From: Microbacterium sp. BK668
GTDB lineage: Bacteria; Actinomycetota; Actinomycetes; Actinomycetales; Microbacteriaceae
Assembly: GCF_004362195.1 (NCBI RefSeq)
Contig: NZ_SNWG01000001.1
Coordinates: 2,604,001 to 2,668,000 of the forward strand
Length of the DNA: 64,000 nucleotides
Reading direction: 5' to 3'
Position numbers and translations under genes: made by a program. How positions within the stretch are numbered: the first letter of the stretch is position 1; every line of letters begins with the position of its first letter. This document shows, piece after piece, positions 1-7,452 of this stretch. The notes under the pieces are model-generated. The model was not told the origin of the DNA. It was given only the letters and a program-made list of their open reading frames with translations, and searched no databases.

Positions 1-425
1 AGGTCGGTCCCGCGGGCGGCCCCAACGGCGACCTCTACATCGAGGTCACGGTGCAGCCGCACGAGGTCTTCAGCCGCGAGGGCGACGACCTCCTCGCGAC
101 GCTCGAGGTGTCGATGCCCGACGCGATCCTGGGTGCCACCACGACGATCGAGTCCCTCGACGGGCCGGTCGAGCTCGAGGTGCGACCCGGCATCCAGGCC
201 GGCGACGTGCTCACGATCAAGGGCCGCGGCATCACCCCGCTGCGGGGGACTCAACGCGGGGACCTCCGCGTGGGCGTGCATGTCGTGACTCCCACGCGCC
301 TCGACCACAAGGAGCGCAAGCTCATCGAGGACTTCGCCCGCCACTCCAAGGCTCCTGCTCCGCGCCTCTCCGAGTTCCACCAGGGTCTGTTCGCCAAGCT
401 GCGCGATCGGTTCCGGAACGGCTGA
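1..425 (+). CDS. dnaJ: Chaperone DnaJ, C-terminal part (5' end outside window)
   Basis: The reading frame is open from position 3 and ends at the TGA at 423-425, giving about 140 residues. The visible part matches the C-terminal substrate-binding and dimerisation region of DnaJ, the Hsp40 co-chaperone that delivers unfolded proteins to DnaK and stimulates its ATPase. Typical pieces are QPHEVFSREGDDL, then a stretch around GATTTIESLDGPVELEV, and the GDVLTIKGRGI segment. The J domain and the zinc-finger region lie upstream of the window. The next gene, rsmE, starts three bases after the stop, so the two are probably co-transcribed. This is the dnaJ2 type that follows hrcA in many actinobacteria, although hrcA itself cannot be seen here. 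Confidence 0.93.
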   Translation, partial: VGPAGGPNGDLYIEVTVQPHEVFSREGDDLLATLEVSMPDAILGATTTIESLDGPVELEVRPGIQAGDVLTIKGRGITPLRGTQRGDLRVGVHVVTPTRLDHKERKLIEDFARHSKAPAPRLSEFHQGLFAKLRDRFRNG

Positions 426-428
426 CGG

Positions 429-1166
429 ATGCCGCTGCACTTCCTCCTCGAAGGCTCCGGGACCGCCCGACCGGGCGAGGCGGTGACGCTGCAGGGCCCG
501 GAGGCCCACCACGCCGCCGTCGTCCGGCGGGTGCGGGCGGGCGAGGAGGTGACGGTCGGCGACGGCCGGGGCGCGTGGCTCACCGGCACGTGCGAGGCGG
601 TCTCGCCGAAGGAGGTCGTGGTCCGGATCACGGGGCGCGACCAGATTCCCGCGGCCGTCCCGCGTCTCGTGCTGGTGCAGGCCCTGGCGAAGGGCGACCG
701 CGACGAGCTCGCGGTGCAGGCCGCGACGGAGCTCGGTGTCGACGAGATCGTGCCGTGGCAGGCCGCGCGCAGCGTGTCGCGATGGGATGCGGCCAAGGCG
801 GCGAAGGGCACGGCCCGGTGGGCGAGCATCGCGCGTGAGGCCGCCAAGCAGGCGCATCGCGCGTGGCTGCCCGACGTCGCCGGCCTCGCGACCACGAGCG
901 ACCTCGCCCGGCGGGCCGCGGCATCCACCCTCCTCGTCCTCGAGCCGACCGCGACTCAGCCCCTCTCCGGCGCCTCCCTCGACGACGCGGACGGCCGCGA
1001 CATCGTGCTCGTCGTCGGCCCCGAGGGCGGCATCGCGCCCGATGAGCTCGACCGCCTCGGCGCGGCGGGAGCGACCCTCGTGCGCCTCGGTGACACGGTG
1101 CTGCGCACGTCGACGGCGGGTCCGGCCGCGATCGCGGTCGTCAGCGCCACCCTGGGCCGCTGGTGA
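429..1166 (+). CDS. rsmE: 16S rRNA m3U1498 methyltransferase RsmE
   Basis: This 245-residue protein has the length and layout of RsmE, a SPOUT-class enzyme that uses S-adenosylmethionine to methylate N3 of U1498 in 16S rRNA of the 30S subunit. The N-terminal PUA-like domain covers roughly residues 1-75 and includes QGPEAHHAAVVRRVRAGEEV. The C-terminal trefoil-knot domain carries the GPEGG motif at 197-201 and the LRTSTAGPAAI cofactor-pocket loop near 225. The ATG at 429 follows the dnaJ stop by three bases, which indicates translational coupling. The gene opens a series of ribosome-maturation genes that ends with era. Confidence 0.95.
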   Translation: MPLHFLLEGSGTARPGEAVTLQGPEAHHAAVVRRVRAGEEVTVGDGRGAWLTGTCEAVSPKEVVVRITGRDQIPAAVPRLVLVQALAKGDRDELAVQAATELGVDEIVPWQAARSVSRWDAAKAAKGTARWASIAREAAKQAHRAWLPDVAGLATTSDLARRAAASTLLVLEPTATQPLSGASLDDADGRDIVLVVGPEGGIAPDELDRLGAAGATLVRLGDTVLRTSTAGPAAIAVVSATLGRW

Positions 1167-1176
1167 GGCCCGCCGT

Positions 1177-1182
1177 TAGACT
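1177..1182 (+). promoter_or_regulatory. -10 box for a leaderless HIT gene transcript
   Basis: TAGACT lies six bases before the ATG at 1189. With usual spacing, transcription would start at or next to the A of the start codon, so the HIT-phoH-ybeY-CBS-era operon may begin with a leaderless mRNA. No clear -35 box is seen. Confidence 0.55.
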
Positions 1183-1188
1183 GACGGG

Positions 1189-1536
1189 ATGAGCGAACCG
1201 TCGATCTTCACGCGCATCCTGGAGGGCGAGGTCCCCTCGGAGATCATCGCGGAGACCGAGAACGCGTTCGCGATCCGCGACATCCACCCGCAGGCGCCCG
1301 TGCATCTGCTCGTGATCCCGAAGTCCGAGGAGTACCGCAACGTCGTCGAGCTCGCCGCCGGCGACCCTGAGCTGCTCGCCGAGCTGATCGGGCTGGCCAG
1401 CTCGCTCGCCACCGAACACGGCGGAGGCGACTTCCGCCTCGTGTTCAACACGGGGCCGAACGCCGGCCAGACCGTCTTCCACGTCCACGCCCACGTCCTT
1501 GCCGGAGAACTCGAGGAGAAGACACTCGGTGCCTGA
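1189..1536 (+). CDS. Histidine triad (HIT) family nucleotide-binding protein, HinT-like
   Basis: The 115-residue protein is a complete HIT domain. It ends with the triad HVHAHV (His98, His100, His102), in which the central His acts as nucleophile on phosphoramidate or adenylated substrates. The N-terminal SIFTRILEGEVPSEII segment is typical of bacterial HinT-like purine nucleoside phosphoramidases. It probably acts in the cytosol, but the physiological substrate cannot be read from the sequence. Its last eight bases overlap the start of phoH, an arrangement common in actinobacteria. The ATG at 1189 is preferred because a -10 box stands six bases upstream. Confidence 0.93.
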   Translation: MSEPSIFTRILEGEVPSEIIAETENAFAIRDIHPQAPVHLLVIPKSEEYRNVVELAAGDPELLAELIGLASSLATEHGGGDFRLVFNTGPNAGQTVFHVHAHVLAGELEEKTLGA

Positions 1537-2611
1537 CGATACCCCCACGGTCGACCGCGTCTACGCGGACGGCGTCGCGATGGTGCAGCTGCTGGGGCCG
1601 CAGGATCGCCTCCTGCGCGTCGTGGAGAGGGAGCACCCCGGAGTCGACGTGCACGTGCGCGGCAACGAGATCACGCTGACGGGGGACGCCGACGCCGTCG
1701 CCGCCGCGCGGTCGCTGGTCGACGAGCTGCTCGCCATGACGAAGGCGGGCCATGAGCTCGGTCCCGTCGACGTCGCATCATCGAGCCGGATCCTCCAGAC
1801 CGAGGGCGGCCCCCGCCCGTCGGAGGTGCTCGGAGAGGCCATCCTGTCCTCCCGAGGCAAGGTGATCCGGCCGAAGACGCTCGGCCAGAAGGCGTACGTC
1901 GACGCGATCGACGAGAACACGATCGTGTTCGGCATCGGCCCCGCGGGAACCGGCAAGACGTACCTCGCGATGGCGAAGGCCGTGCAGGCGCTGCAGCGCA
2001 AAGAGGTCAGCCGCATCATCCTGACCCGTCCGGCCGTCGAGGCGGGGGAGCGCCTCGGCTTCCTGCCCGGCACGCTCACCGACAAGATCGACCCCTATCT
2101 GCGGCCGCTCTACGACGCGCTCAACGAGATGATGGACCCCGAGCTCGTGCCGAAGCTCATGGCGACGGGCACCATCGAGGTCGCGCCGCTCGCCTACATG
2201 CGCGGACGCACGCTCAACGACTCCTTCGTCGTGCTCGACGAGGCCCAGAACACCACGCCCGAGCAGATGAAGATGTTCCTGACGCGCCTGGGCTTCGGCA
2301 CGCGCATGGTCGTCACGGGCGACATCACCCAGATCGACCTGCCGCAGGGCGCCTCGGGCCTTCGGCTGGTGACGCGGGTGCTCGGAGAGGTCGACGACAT
2401 CCACTTCTCGTACCTCACCAGCGACGACGTCGTGCGGCACACGCTCGTCGGGCGCATCGTCGACGCCTACTCCGAGTACGACGAGCGCCGCCTCGCCGCA
2501 CGCCGTGAGCGCGACGAGGCGCACGAGTTCGCCAATCGGGCCGAGCGCCGTGCCGCCGCACCGCGCACGTCCGGTCCGCGCGATCATCTTCCGAAGCGAG
2601 GGCGCTCATGA
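1529..2611 (+). CDS. phoH: PhoH family ATPase (PhoH-like, ribosome/RNA-linked)
   Basis: A 360-residue PhoH-like P-loop ATPase. The Walker A GPAGTGKT is at residues 137-144 and the Walker B FVVLDEAQ begins near residue 233, with the acidic pair at 237-238. An N-terminal domain of about 110 residues precedes the ATPase core, and the end is a charged Arg/Glu-rich tail. The GTG at 1529 is chosen because a GAGGAG ribosome-binding site sits just upstream inside the HIT gene. An earlier TTG in the same frame at 1499 has no such support. PhoH next to ybeY and era is a conserved arrangement that suggests a role in RNA processing or ribosome quality control, although the biochemistry of the family remains poorly defined. 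Confidence 0.93.
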   Translation: MPDDTPTVDRVYADGVAMVQLLGPQDRLLRVVEREHPGVDVHVRGNEITLTGDADAVAAARSLVDELLAMTKAGHELGPVDVASSSRILQTEGGPRPSEVLGEAILSSRGKVIRPKTLGQKAYVDAIDENTIVFGIGPAGTGKTYLAMAKAVQALQRKEVSRIILTRPAVEAGERLGFLPGTLTDKIDPYLRPLYDALNEMMDPELVPKLMATGTIEVAPLAYMRGRTLNDSFVVLDEAQNTTPEQMKMFLTRLGFGTRMVVTGDITQIDLPQGASGLRLVTRVLGEVDDIHFSYLTSDDVVRHTLVGRIVDAYSEYDERRLAARRERDEAHEFANRAERRAAAPRTSGPRDHLPKRGRS

Positions 2612-3078
2612 CGATCGAGATCAACAACGAGTCCGGGATCCCCGTCGACGAGACGGTGCTGCTCCGGCTCACCGAGCACAACCTCGCCGAACTGCACGTG
2701 AGCCCCGACGCGGATGTCGCGATCGTGCTCGTCGACGAGGGCGCGATGGAGGCCCTGCACGTGCAGTGGATGGACGAGCCCGGTCCGACCGACGTCCTGA
2801 GCTTCCCCATGGACGAGCTGCGGCCGGGGACCGAGGACATGCCCACGCCGGCCGGCCTCCTCGGAGACATCGTGCTGTGCCCCCAGGTCGCCGAGACGCA
2901 GGCCGCCGCCGCGAAGCACTCGACGATGGACGAGCTCATCCTCCTGACGACGCACGGACTGCTGCACCTGCTCGGCTTCGACCACGCCGAGCCGGACGAG
3001 GAGCGTGAGATGTTCGGTCTGCAGAAGGACCTCATCGTGGGCTTCCAGCATTCCGAACGCCGACGAAACCGCGCATGA
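2608..3078 (+). CDS. ybeY: Endoribonuclease / rRNA maturation factor YbeY
   Basis: This 156-residue protein carries the YbeY zinc-binding motif HGLLHLLGFDH, with ligands His116, His120 and His126. YbeY is a metal-dependent endoribonuclease acting in 16S rRNA 3' end maturation and 70S quality control. An upstream segment, DVLSFPMDE, is also typical. The ATG overlaps the phoH stop codon as ATGA, and the next gene starts inside the last codons of ybeY, so phoH, ybeY and the CBS protein are translationally coupled. Confidence 0.96.
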   Translation: MTIEINNESGIPVDETVLLRLTEHNLAELHVSPDADVAIVLVDEGAMEALHVQWMDEPGPTDVLSFPMDELRPGTEDMPTPAGLLGDIVLCPQVAETQAAAAKHSTMDELILLTTHGLLHLLGFDHAEPDEEREMFGLQKDLIVGFQHSERRRNRA

Positions 3079-4478
3079 CCCCAGTCCTGCTGCTTCTCGT
3101 CGCGGCGCTGCTCATCGCCTTCGGCGGTCTCATGGCCGCCATCGACGCCGCCCTCGGCGTCACCTCGCGCCAGGGACTCGGCGAACTTGCGATGAACGGG
3201 CGCAACGTCACGTCGCTGCGCCGGATCGCCGACGATCCCGAGGTCCATGCCAACGCCGTGGTCTTCATCCGCGTCCTGGCCGAGACGACGGCTGCGGTGC
3301 TCGTCACCGTCGCCTTCACGCTCCTGTTCGACAGCATCTGGTGGGCGATGCTCGCCGCCGCCGTCCTCATGACCGGCATCTCGTTCGTCATCGTCGGGGC
3401 GAGTCCGCGGACATGGGGCCGTCAGCACGCGAAGGTGCTCGTCGTCGGCACGGCGCCGATCATCCGAGGGGCCCGTCTCATCCTCGGGCCGCTCGCGCAC
3501 GGCCTCGTCGCCCTCGGCAACCGCGTGACGCCGGGTGTCGCACGCGGCGCGTCGTTCGCGTCGGAGGAGCAGCTGCTCGACATGGTCGACGAAGCGGCGT
3601 CGCAGGACCTCATCGAAGAGGACGACCGCGAGCTCATCCACTCGGTGTTCGAGTTCACCGACACGATCGTGCGGGCGGTCATGGTGCCGCGCACCGACAT
3701 GGTGACGGTGGATGCCTCCGCCTCGACCCGCGACGCGATGAAGATCTTCCTCGACAAGGGCATCTCGCGGGTGCCGATCGTCGACGACGAGGCCGACGAC
3801 GTCGTGGGGATGCTGTACCTCAAGGACCTCGTGCAGTTCGGCTTCCGAGACGAGACGGGGTGGCGTGACGCGCCCATCAACCGGATCGCCCGGCGGGCCG
3901 TCTTCGTGCCCGAGTCCATGAAGGCCGAGACGCTCCTGCAGCAGATGAAGCGGGACGCCGTGCACGTGTGCCTCGTCGTCGACGAGTACGGCGGCGTCTC
4001 GGGCCTCGTGACGCTCGAAGACCTCATCGAGGAGCTCGTGGGCGAGATCGCCGACGAGTACGACCCGCGCGCCGAGGAGGTCGTCGAGCTCGACCCGGGC
4101 CGGTACCGCGTCAGCGCGCGCCTCGGCCTCGACGAAGTGGGCGACCTCTTCGGCATCGAGCTCGAGGACGAGGACGTCGACTCGATCGGCGGGCTCCTCG
4201 GCAAGGCGCTCGGGCGCGTCCCGCAGCCGGGCGCCACTGCCGAGTACGCGGGCCTCGTGCTCACCGGCGGCTCGTCGCGCGGACGCGGGCGCGGCCTCGC
4301 GACGGTCTTCGTCGAGCGGGGCGAGGGCCTCGAGGCGGCGGAGCAGACGTTCGGCGCCCGGCCGCGCACCGGCGAGGTGCCCGTGTCTCGTCCGCGGACA
4401 GAGCCCATCATGGTGCTGAAGCCCTCGATGGGCGACGTCGTCACGCCGAAGGCGAAGAAGGGGGAGCGCAGTGCCTGA
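3075..4478 (+). CDS. CNNM/CBS-domain membrane protein (CorC/HlyC family)
   Basis: A 467-residue membrane protein with the order CNNM (DUF21) transmembrane domain, paired CBS domains and CorC_HlyC domain. Hydrophobic segments lie at about residues 4-26, 60-85 and 95-118. The CBS pair covers about 195-325 (including VMVPRTDMVTVDA and LVTLEDLIEELVGEI), and the C-terminal domain about 330-420. Relatives are called hemolysin C or magnesium/cobalt efflux proteins. Recent work on the family points to Mg2+ transport with nucleotide sensing by the CBS pair. It starts at an ATG overlapping the ybeY stop and overlaps era by eight bases, which fixes its place in the operon. The toxin name hemolysin is historical and should not be taken as function. 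Confidence 0.92.
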   Translation: MTPVLLLLVAALLIAFGGLMAAIDAALGVTSRQGLGELAMNGRNVTSLRRIADDPEVHANAVVFIRVLAETTAAVLVTVAFTLLFDSIWWAMLAAAVLMTGISFVIVGASPRTWGRQHAKVLVVGTAPIIRGARLILGPLAHGLVALGNRVTPGVARGASFASEEQLLDMVDEAASQDLIEEDDRELIHSVFEFTDTIVRAVMVPRTDMVTVDASASTRDAMKIFLDKGISRVPIVDDEADDVVGMLYLKDLVQFGFRDETGWRDAPINRIARRAVFVPESMKAETLLQQMKRDAVHVCLVVDEYGGVSGLVTLEDLIEELVGEIADEYDPRAEEVVELDPGRYRVSARLGLDEVGDLFGIELEDEDVDSIGGLLGKALGRVPQPGATAEYAGLVLTGGSSRGRGRGLATVFVERGEGLEAAEQTFGARPRTGEVPVSRPRTEPIMVLKPSMGDVVTPKAKKGERSA

Positions 4479-5469
4479 GGAAAAGCCCACGGAGGCGGCG
4501 CCCGCGCCCGCCGCCGCCGACACCGCGTCGGCCCCCGAACCCCGGTCGGCCCTCGAGCCTGCACCGGGCCCCGAGCCGGTCGACGGGCGGTCCGGCTTCG
4601 TCACCTTCGTCGGCCGCCCCAACGTCGGCAAGTCGACCCTCACCAACGCGCTCGTCGGGGAGAAGGTCGCCATCACCTCCGACAAGCCGCAGACGACGCG
4701 GCGCGCGATCCGCGGCATCCTGAACCGCCCCGCGGGACAGCTCGTCATCGTCGACACCCCCGGGCTCCACAAGCCCCGCACGCTGCTCGGGCAGCGCCTC
4801 AACGACCTCGTCGAGCAGGTGCTCGGAGACGTCGACGTGATCGGCTTCTGCGTCCCGGCGACCGAGAAGGTCGGTCCCGGCGACCGGCGCATCGCCGAGT
4901 CCCTGTCCGGGTACCCGCGAGCGAAGAAGGTCGCGATCGTGACGAAGACGGATGCCGCGTCCCGCGAGCAGGTCACCGAGCGCCTTCTGGAGGTCGACAG
5001 CCTGCGCGAGGACTGGGCGGCCGTCATTCCGCTGTCCGCGCTCACGCGAGAGCAGCTGGATGTGCTCACCGACGAGCTGCTCGCGCTCATGCCGGCAGGG
5101 CCGGCGCTGTACCCCGACGACGTCGTGACCGACGAGTCGCTCGAGGATCGGATCGCCGAGATCATCCGGGAGTCCGCCCTCGACGGCGTGCGCGACGAGC
5201 TGCCGCACTCGATCGCCGTGACGATCGAAGACCTCGAGGAGCGCGACACGGGCTCGCTCACCGATATCTATGCCAACATCGTCGTCGAGCGCGACAGTCA
5301 GAAGGCCATCATCATCGGCCGCAAAGGCTCGCGCCTGCGGGATGTCGGTGCCCGCGCCCGCGAGCAGATCGAGCCTCTCGTGGGCACGAAGGTCTTCCTC
5401 AAGCTCCACGTGCGTGTCGCCAAGGAGTGGCAGCGCGATCCGAAGCAACTGGGCCGACTCGGGTTCTGA
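4471..5469 (+). CDS. era: GTPase Era
   Basis: Era is a GTPase that binds the 3' end of 16S rRNA and controls late 30S assembly. The 332-residue protein shows the G1 motif GRPNVGKS (residues 48-55), the G2 region KPQTTR, G3 DTPG, G4 TKTD and a C-terminal KH domain containing IIIGRKGSRLRDVG. The first 40 or so residues form an Ala/Pro/Glu-rich extension absent from shorter Era proteins and common in actinobacteria. The GTG at 4471 overlaps the upstream CBS gene and follows an AAGGGGGAGCG ribosome-binding site. The gene ends the plus-strand operon, and the next gene on the minus strand ends one base away with no obvious terminator between them. Confidence 0.96.
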   Translation: MPEEKPTEAAPAPAAADTASAPEPRSALEPAPGPEPVDGRSGFVTFVGRPNVGKSTLTNALVGEKVAITSDKPQTTRRAIRGILNRPAGQLVIVDTPGLHKPRTLLGQRLNDLVEQVLGDVDVIGFCVPATEKVGPGDRRIAESLSGYPRAKKVAIVTKTDAASREQVTERLLEVDSLREDWAAVIPLSALTREQLDVLTDELLALMPAGPALYPDDVVTDESLEDRIAEIIRESALDGVRDELPHSIAVTIEDLEERDTGSLTDIYANIVVERDSQKAIIIGRKGSRLRDVGARAREQIEPLVGTKVFLKLHVRVAKEWQRDPKQLGRLGF

Positions 5470-5470
5470 G

Positions 5471-5653
5471 TCAGGCGTCGCAGCTGCAGATCGTGTTGTA
5501 CTCGACGACCTGATCGCCCTCCTCCGGGCACGCCCAGGCCTCCGCTTCCGTACGGCTCTGGAAGCGCCGCGGCGCGAGGCGTCCGTTCGCCATGAGCACG
5601 CCGACCTCGATGTCGTCGCGCGGGTCGGTCCACTCGAGCAGTCCTGCCGACAT
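5471..5653 (-). CDS. Small 60-residue protein with a C-terminal Cys pair (unknown)
   Basis: I do not recognise a named family. From the ATG at 5653 the product is about 60 residues, begins MSAGLLEWTDPRDD and ends in CSCDA. The middle contains RRFQSRTEAEAWACPEEGDQ. A TACCAT box lies six bases before this ATG, which supports the start over upstream in-frame codons that would translate part of a repeat. It is convergent with era, with one base between the stops. The Cys-x-Cys near the C-terminus could bind a metal or be redox active, but this is inference. Such short acidic proteins are common and usually unannotated in Microbacteriaceae. Confidence 0.65.
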   Translation of the reverse strand: MSAGLLEWTDPRDDIEVGVLMANGRLAPRRFQSRTEAEAWACPEEGDQVVEYNTICSCDA

Positions 5654-5659
5654 GCCTCG

Positions 5660-5665
5660 ATGGTA
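5660..5665 (-). promoter_or_regulatory. -10 box for the 60-residue protein
   Basis: On the minus strand TACCAT ends six bases before the ATG at 5653, the same geometry as many other starts in this window. It supports a leaderless transcript. Confidence 0.5.
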
Positions 5666-5692
5666 CGTCGCCCGGCCCGCCGCGTCTCGGGC

Positions 5693-5730
5693 GCGTTTCG
5701 TACCGCTTCGCTCGCTCAACGCGCGGGGGG
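5693..5730 (+). repeat. Single copy of a GC-rich dispersed repeat
   Basis: The segment begins GCGTTTCG, continues CGCTTCGCTCGCTCAACG and is followed by a G run. It matches the unit of the tandem array at 7265-7422, with changes in the middle and at the end. It lies just beyond the 3' end of the DUF222-HNH gene, in the same orientation as the array at the other end of that gene. Read on the minus strand it would encode part of a SLSERSETKR-like peptide, but it is more simply explained as non-coding. Confidence 0.75.
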
Positions 5731-5764
5731 AGCGGCTGTCCGGCTCCCGCGTCTCCGGCATCGG

Positions 5765-7177
5765 TCATGTCCGCCGCCGCACTCGATCGAGAAGGCGGCT
5801 TCGCGACGTCGTGACGGGTCGCCATCGCAGCGTCGCGTCATACCACTTCGGCGCCTGCACCTCGGGGACTCCGCGGTTCATGCGTATCTTCCAGAGGCCG
5901 TCGTCGATGAACCGGTGATGGTGCCAGCAGAGGAGTACGCCGTTGTCGGTGTGGGTCGGGCCGCCGTGTGCGTGGTCAATCACATGATGAATCTCACACC
6001 AGGCGGCGGGGATGCCGCAGCCCGGGATGATGCAATTCCCGTCGCGAAGCGCGATCGCCCGACGCTGGTTCTTGTTGAAGAGCCGTTCCTCCGTGCCGAT
6101 CCGGACGATGCGACCGTTCTCGCCGAGGAGCACGCGCTGAATGACTCCCGCGCAGCCGGCGTGCCGAGCGGCAGCCGTCGAGACCGGCTCATCCACCCCC
6201 TCGACGTGCGCCCAGCCGCTGCCCGCGATCACGTCTTCAGCGCGCACCGACACGACGAGGGTCGGCGGCGCGCCTCCGATGGTCGGCAGGAGCCGGCTCG
6301 ACGCCGCAACCGACAGCGCTGTCGCCAGCATGTCGTGATGACGCTGCGACCTCGTTCGGGCGTCGGGAAGGAAGGGACCGATTCCCGGGTCGGCGTCGGC
6401 CCGGAAGGCGACCCCAGGACCCTGCGAGCGCGGGGAGTCGATCGCGTCGCAGATCCGCTGAAGCTGGGCCGCGACCTCCGGCAGCAGCGCGCCGCTGATC
6501 GGCACGACCCCATCGCGTACGCGCCCCAGCCGGATCCCGCGACGGGCGAGCGCGCGCTCCTCGCGCGGCTCTGCACCGTCCTGGTCGAGAGCTGCCGACC
6601 ACGCGAGTGCCTGCACGCGAAGCAGGTCGGCGCACGCCGGGGGAGCGGCATCAGGGCCCTCGCCTTTCGCTTCCGCTGCGAGCACGGCATCCGCCGCCAG
6701 GAGGTCGGACGTAGGGACACGCTCGCCCATCGCCTCGAGCGGACCGGCGACAGCAAGCAGGCCGTCGAGGCCGACCTCCCCGTCGATCAGTGCCTCGCGC
6801 ATCGCGGGAAGTCGAGCGGGGAGCGGCTCGCCGTCGAGACGCTGTTCGACGAGCACCGCCCTCGCACCGCGCTGAAGACGGGCCGCGGATGCTGGGGCCA
6901 CCCGCGTCAGCCTCTGCAGGAGCTCGCTCACGTCGTGACAGCCCATGCGTGTCGTCAGTCGCTCGTCGCGGAGGGGCGAGCTCGACCGACGGATCACCTC
7001 ACCCGCGGACTCGACGAGCAGCGCTTCGACAAGCCGTAGCGCCTCGCCCGCGAAGGCGATCTCATCGATCAGGGATGCGTCGGCGGCGCGGCGGATGAAG
7101 CCGTCCCGGAGACCGCCGGAGGCCAGGGCGCGCAGCCGCTCGACCGTCTCGCGGAGGTCGTCGAGCAGTGGTCCCAT
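5765..7177 (-). CDS. DUF222 / HNH endonuclease domain protein (13E12 repeat family type)
   Basis: A 470-residue protein of the actinobacterial DUF222-HNH family. The large N-terminal DUF222 region is helical and spans most of the length. The C-terminal HNH nuclease fold (residues about 382-421) has CIIPGCGIPAAWCEIHH followed by NGVLLCWHHH, giving Cys pairs for structural zinc and His residues for catalysis. These proteins occur in many copies per genome, and a mobile or selfish role is suspected but unproven. The ATG at 7177 is chosen because upstream in-frame sequence merely translates the 48-bp repeats and then runs into another gene. The gene lies between a single repeat copy (5693) and a tandem array (7265). 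Confidence 0.88.
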   Translation of the reverse strand: MGPLLDDLRETVERLRALASGGLRDGFIRRAADASLIDEIAFAGEALRLVEALLVESAGEVIRRSSSPLRDERLTTRMGCHDVSELLQRLTRVAPASAARLQRGARAVLVEQRLDGEPLPARLPAMREALIDGEVGLDGLLAVAGPLEAMGERVPTSDLLAADAVLAAEAKGEGPDAAPPACADLLRVQALAWSAALDQDGAEPREERALARRGIRLGRVRDGVVPISGALLPEVAAQLQRICDAIDSPRSQGPGVAFRADADPGIGPFLPDARTRSQRHHDMLATALSVAASSRLLPTIGGAPPTLVVSVRAEDVIAGSGWAHVEGVDEPVSTAAARHAGCAGVIQRVLLGENGRIVRIGTEERLFNKNQRRAIALRDGNCIIPGCGIPAAWCEIHHVIDHAHGGPTHTDNGVLLCWHHHRFIDDGLWKIRMNRGVPEVQAPKWYDATLRWRPVTTSRSRLLDRVRRRT

Positions 7178-7264
7178 GGCTCCATCATGCTCGGGGGGTC
7201 CGACATTCCGGGTGCATTCAGGCTGGTCAGCGAGACTTTCTGCGGTCTCTTCGGCTGGTCGGGC

Positions 7265-7422
7265 GCGTTTCGTCTCGCTTCGCTCGCTCAACGACCGCGG
7301 GGTGGGACCGGAGCGTTTCGTCTCGCTTCGCTCGCTCAACGACCGCGGGGTGGGACCGGAGCGTTTCGTCTCGCTTCGCTCGCTCAACGACCGCGGGGCG
7401 GGACCGGCGCGTTTCGTCTCGC
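7265..7422 (+). repeat. Tandem 48-bp repeat array (three full copies plus partial)
   Basis: Three head-to-tail units of 48 bp occupy 7265-7312, 7313-7360 and 7361-7408. A fourth, truncated copy starts at 7409 and diverges after about 14 bases. Each unit starts GCGTTTCGTCTCGC, then CTTCGCTCGCTCAACGACC, then a GC-rich tail. Copies 1 and 2 are identical, and copy 3 differs by two bases. A related single copy lies at 5693. The stretch 7178-7452 holds no gene. There are no spacers between units, so it is not a CRISPR array. Confidence 0.9.
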
Positions 7423-7452
7423 CAACCGACCGGGAGGAGCGGTCGTGGTCGG

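Noticed and set aside
2415..5261. Very long minus-strand open frame across phoH, ybeY, the CBS gene and era
   Set aside because: It lies wholly opposite well-supported genes, has no family resemblance, is low-complexity Ser/Arg-rich at its start and arises from high GC content.
7265..7422. CRISPR array
   Set aside because: The repeats are directly adjacent with no spacers, and no cas genes are present.
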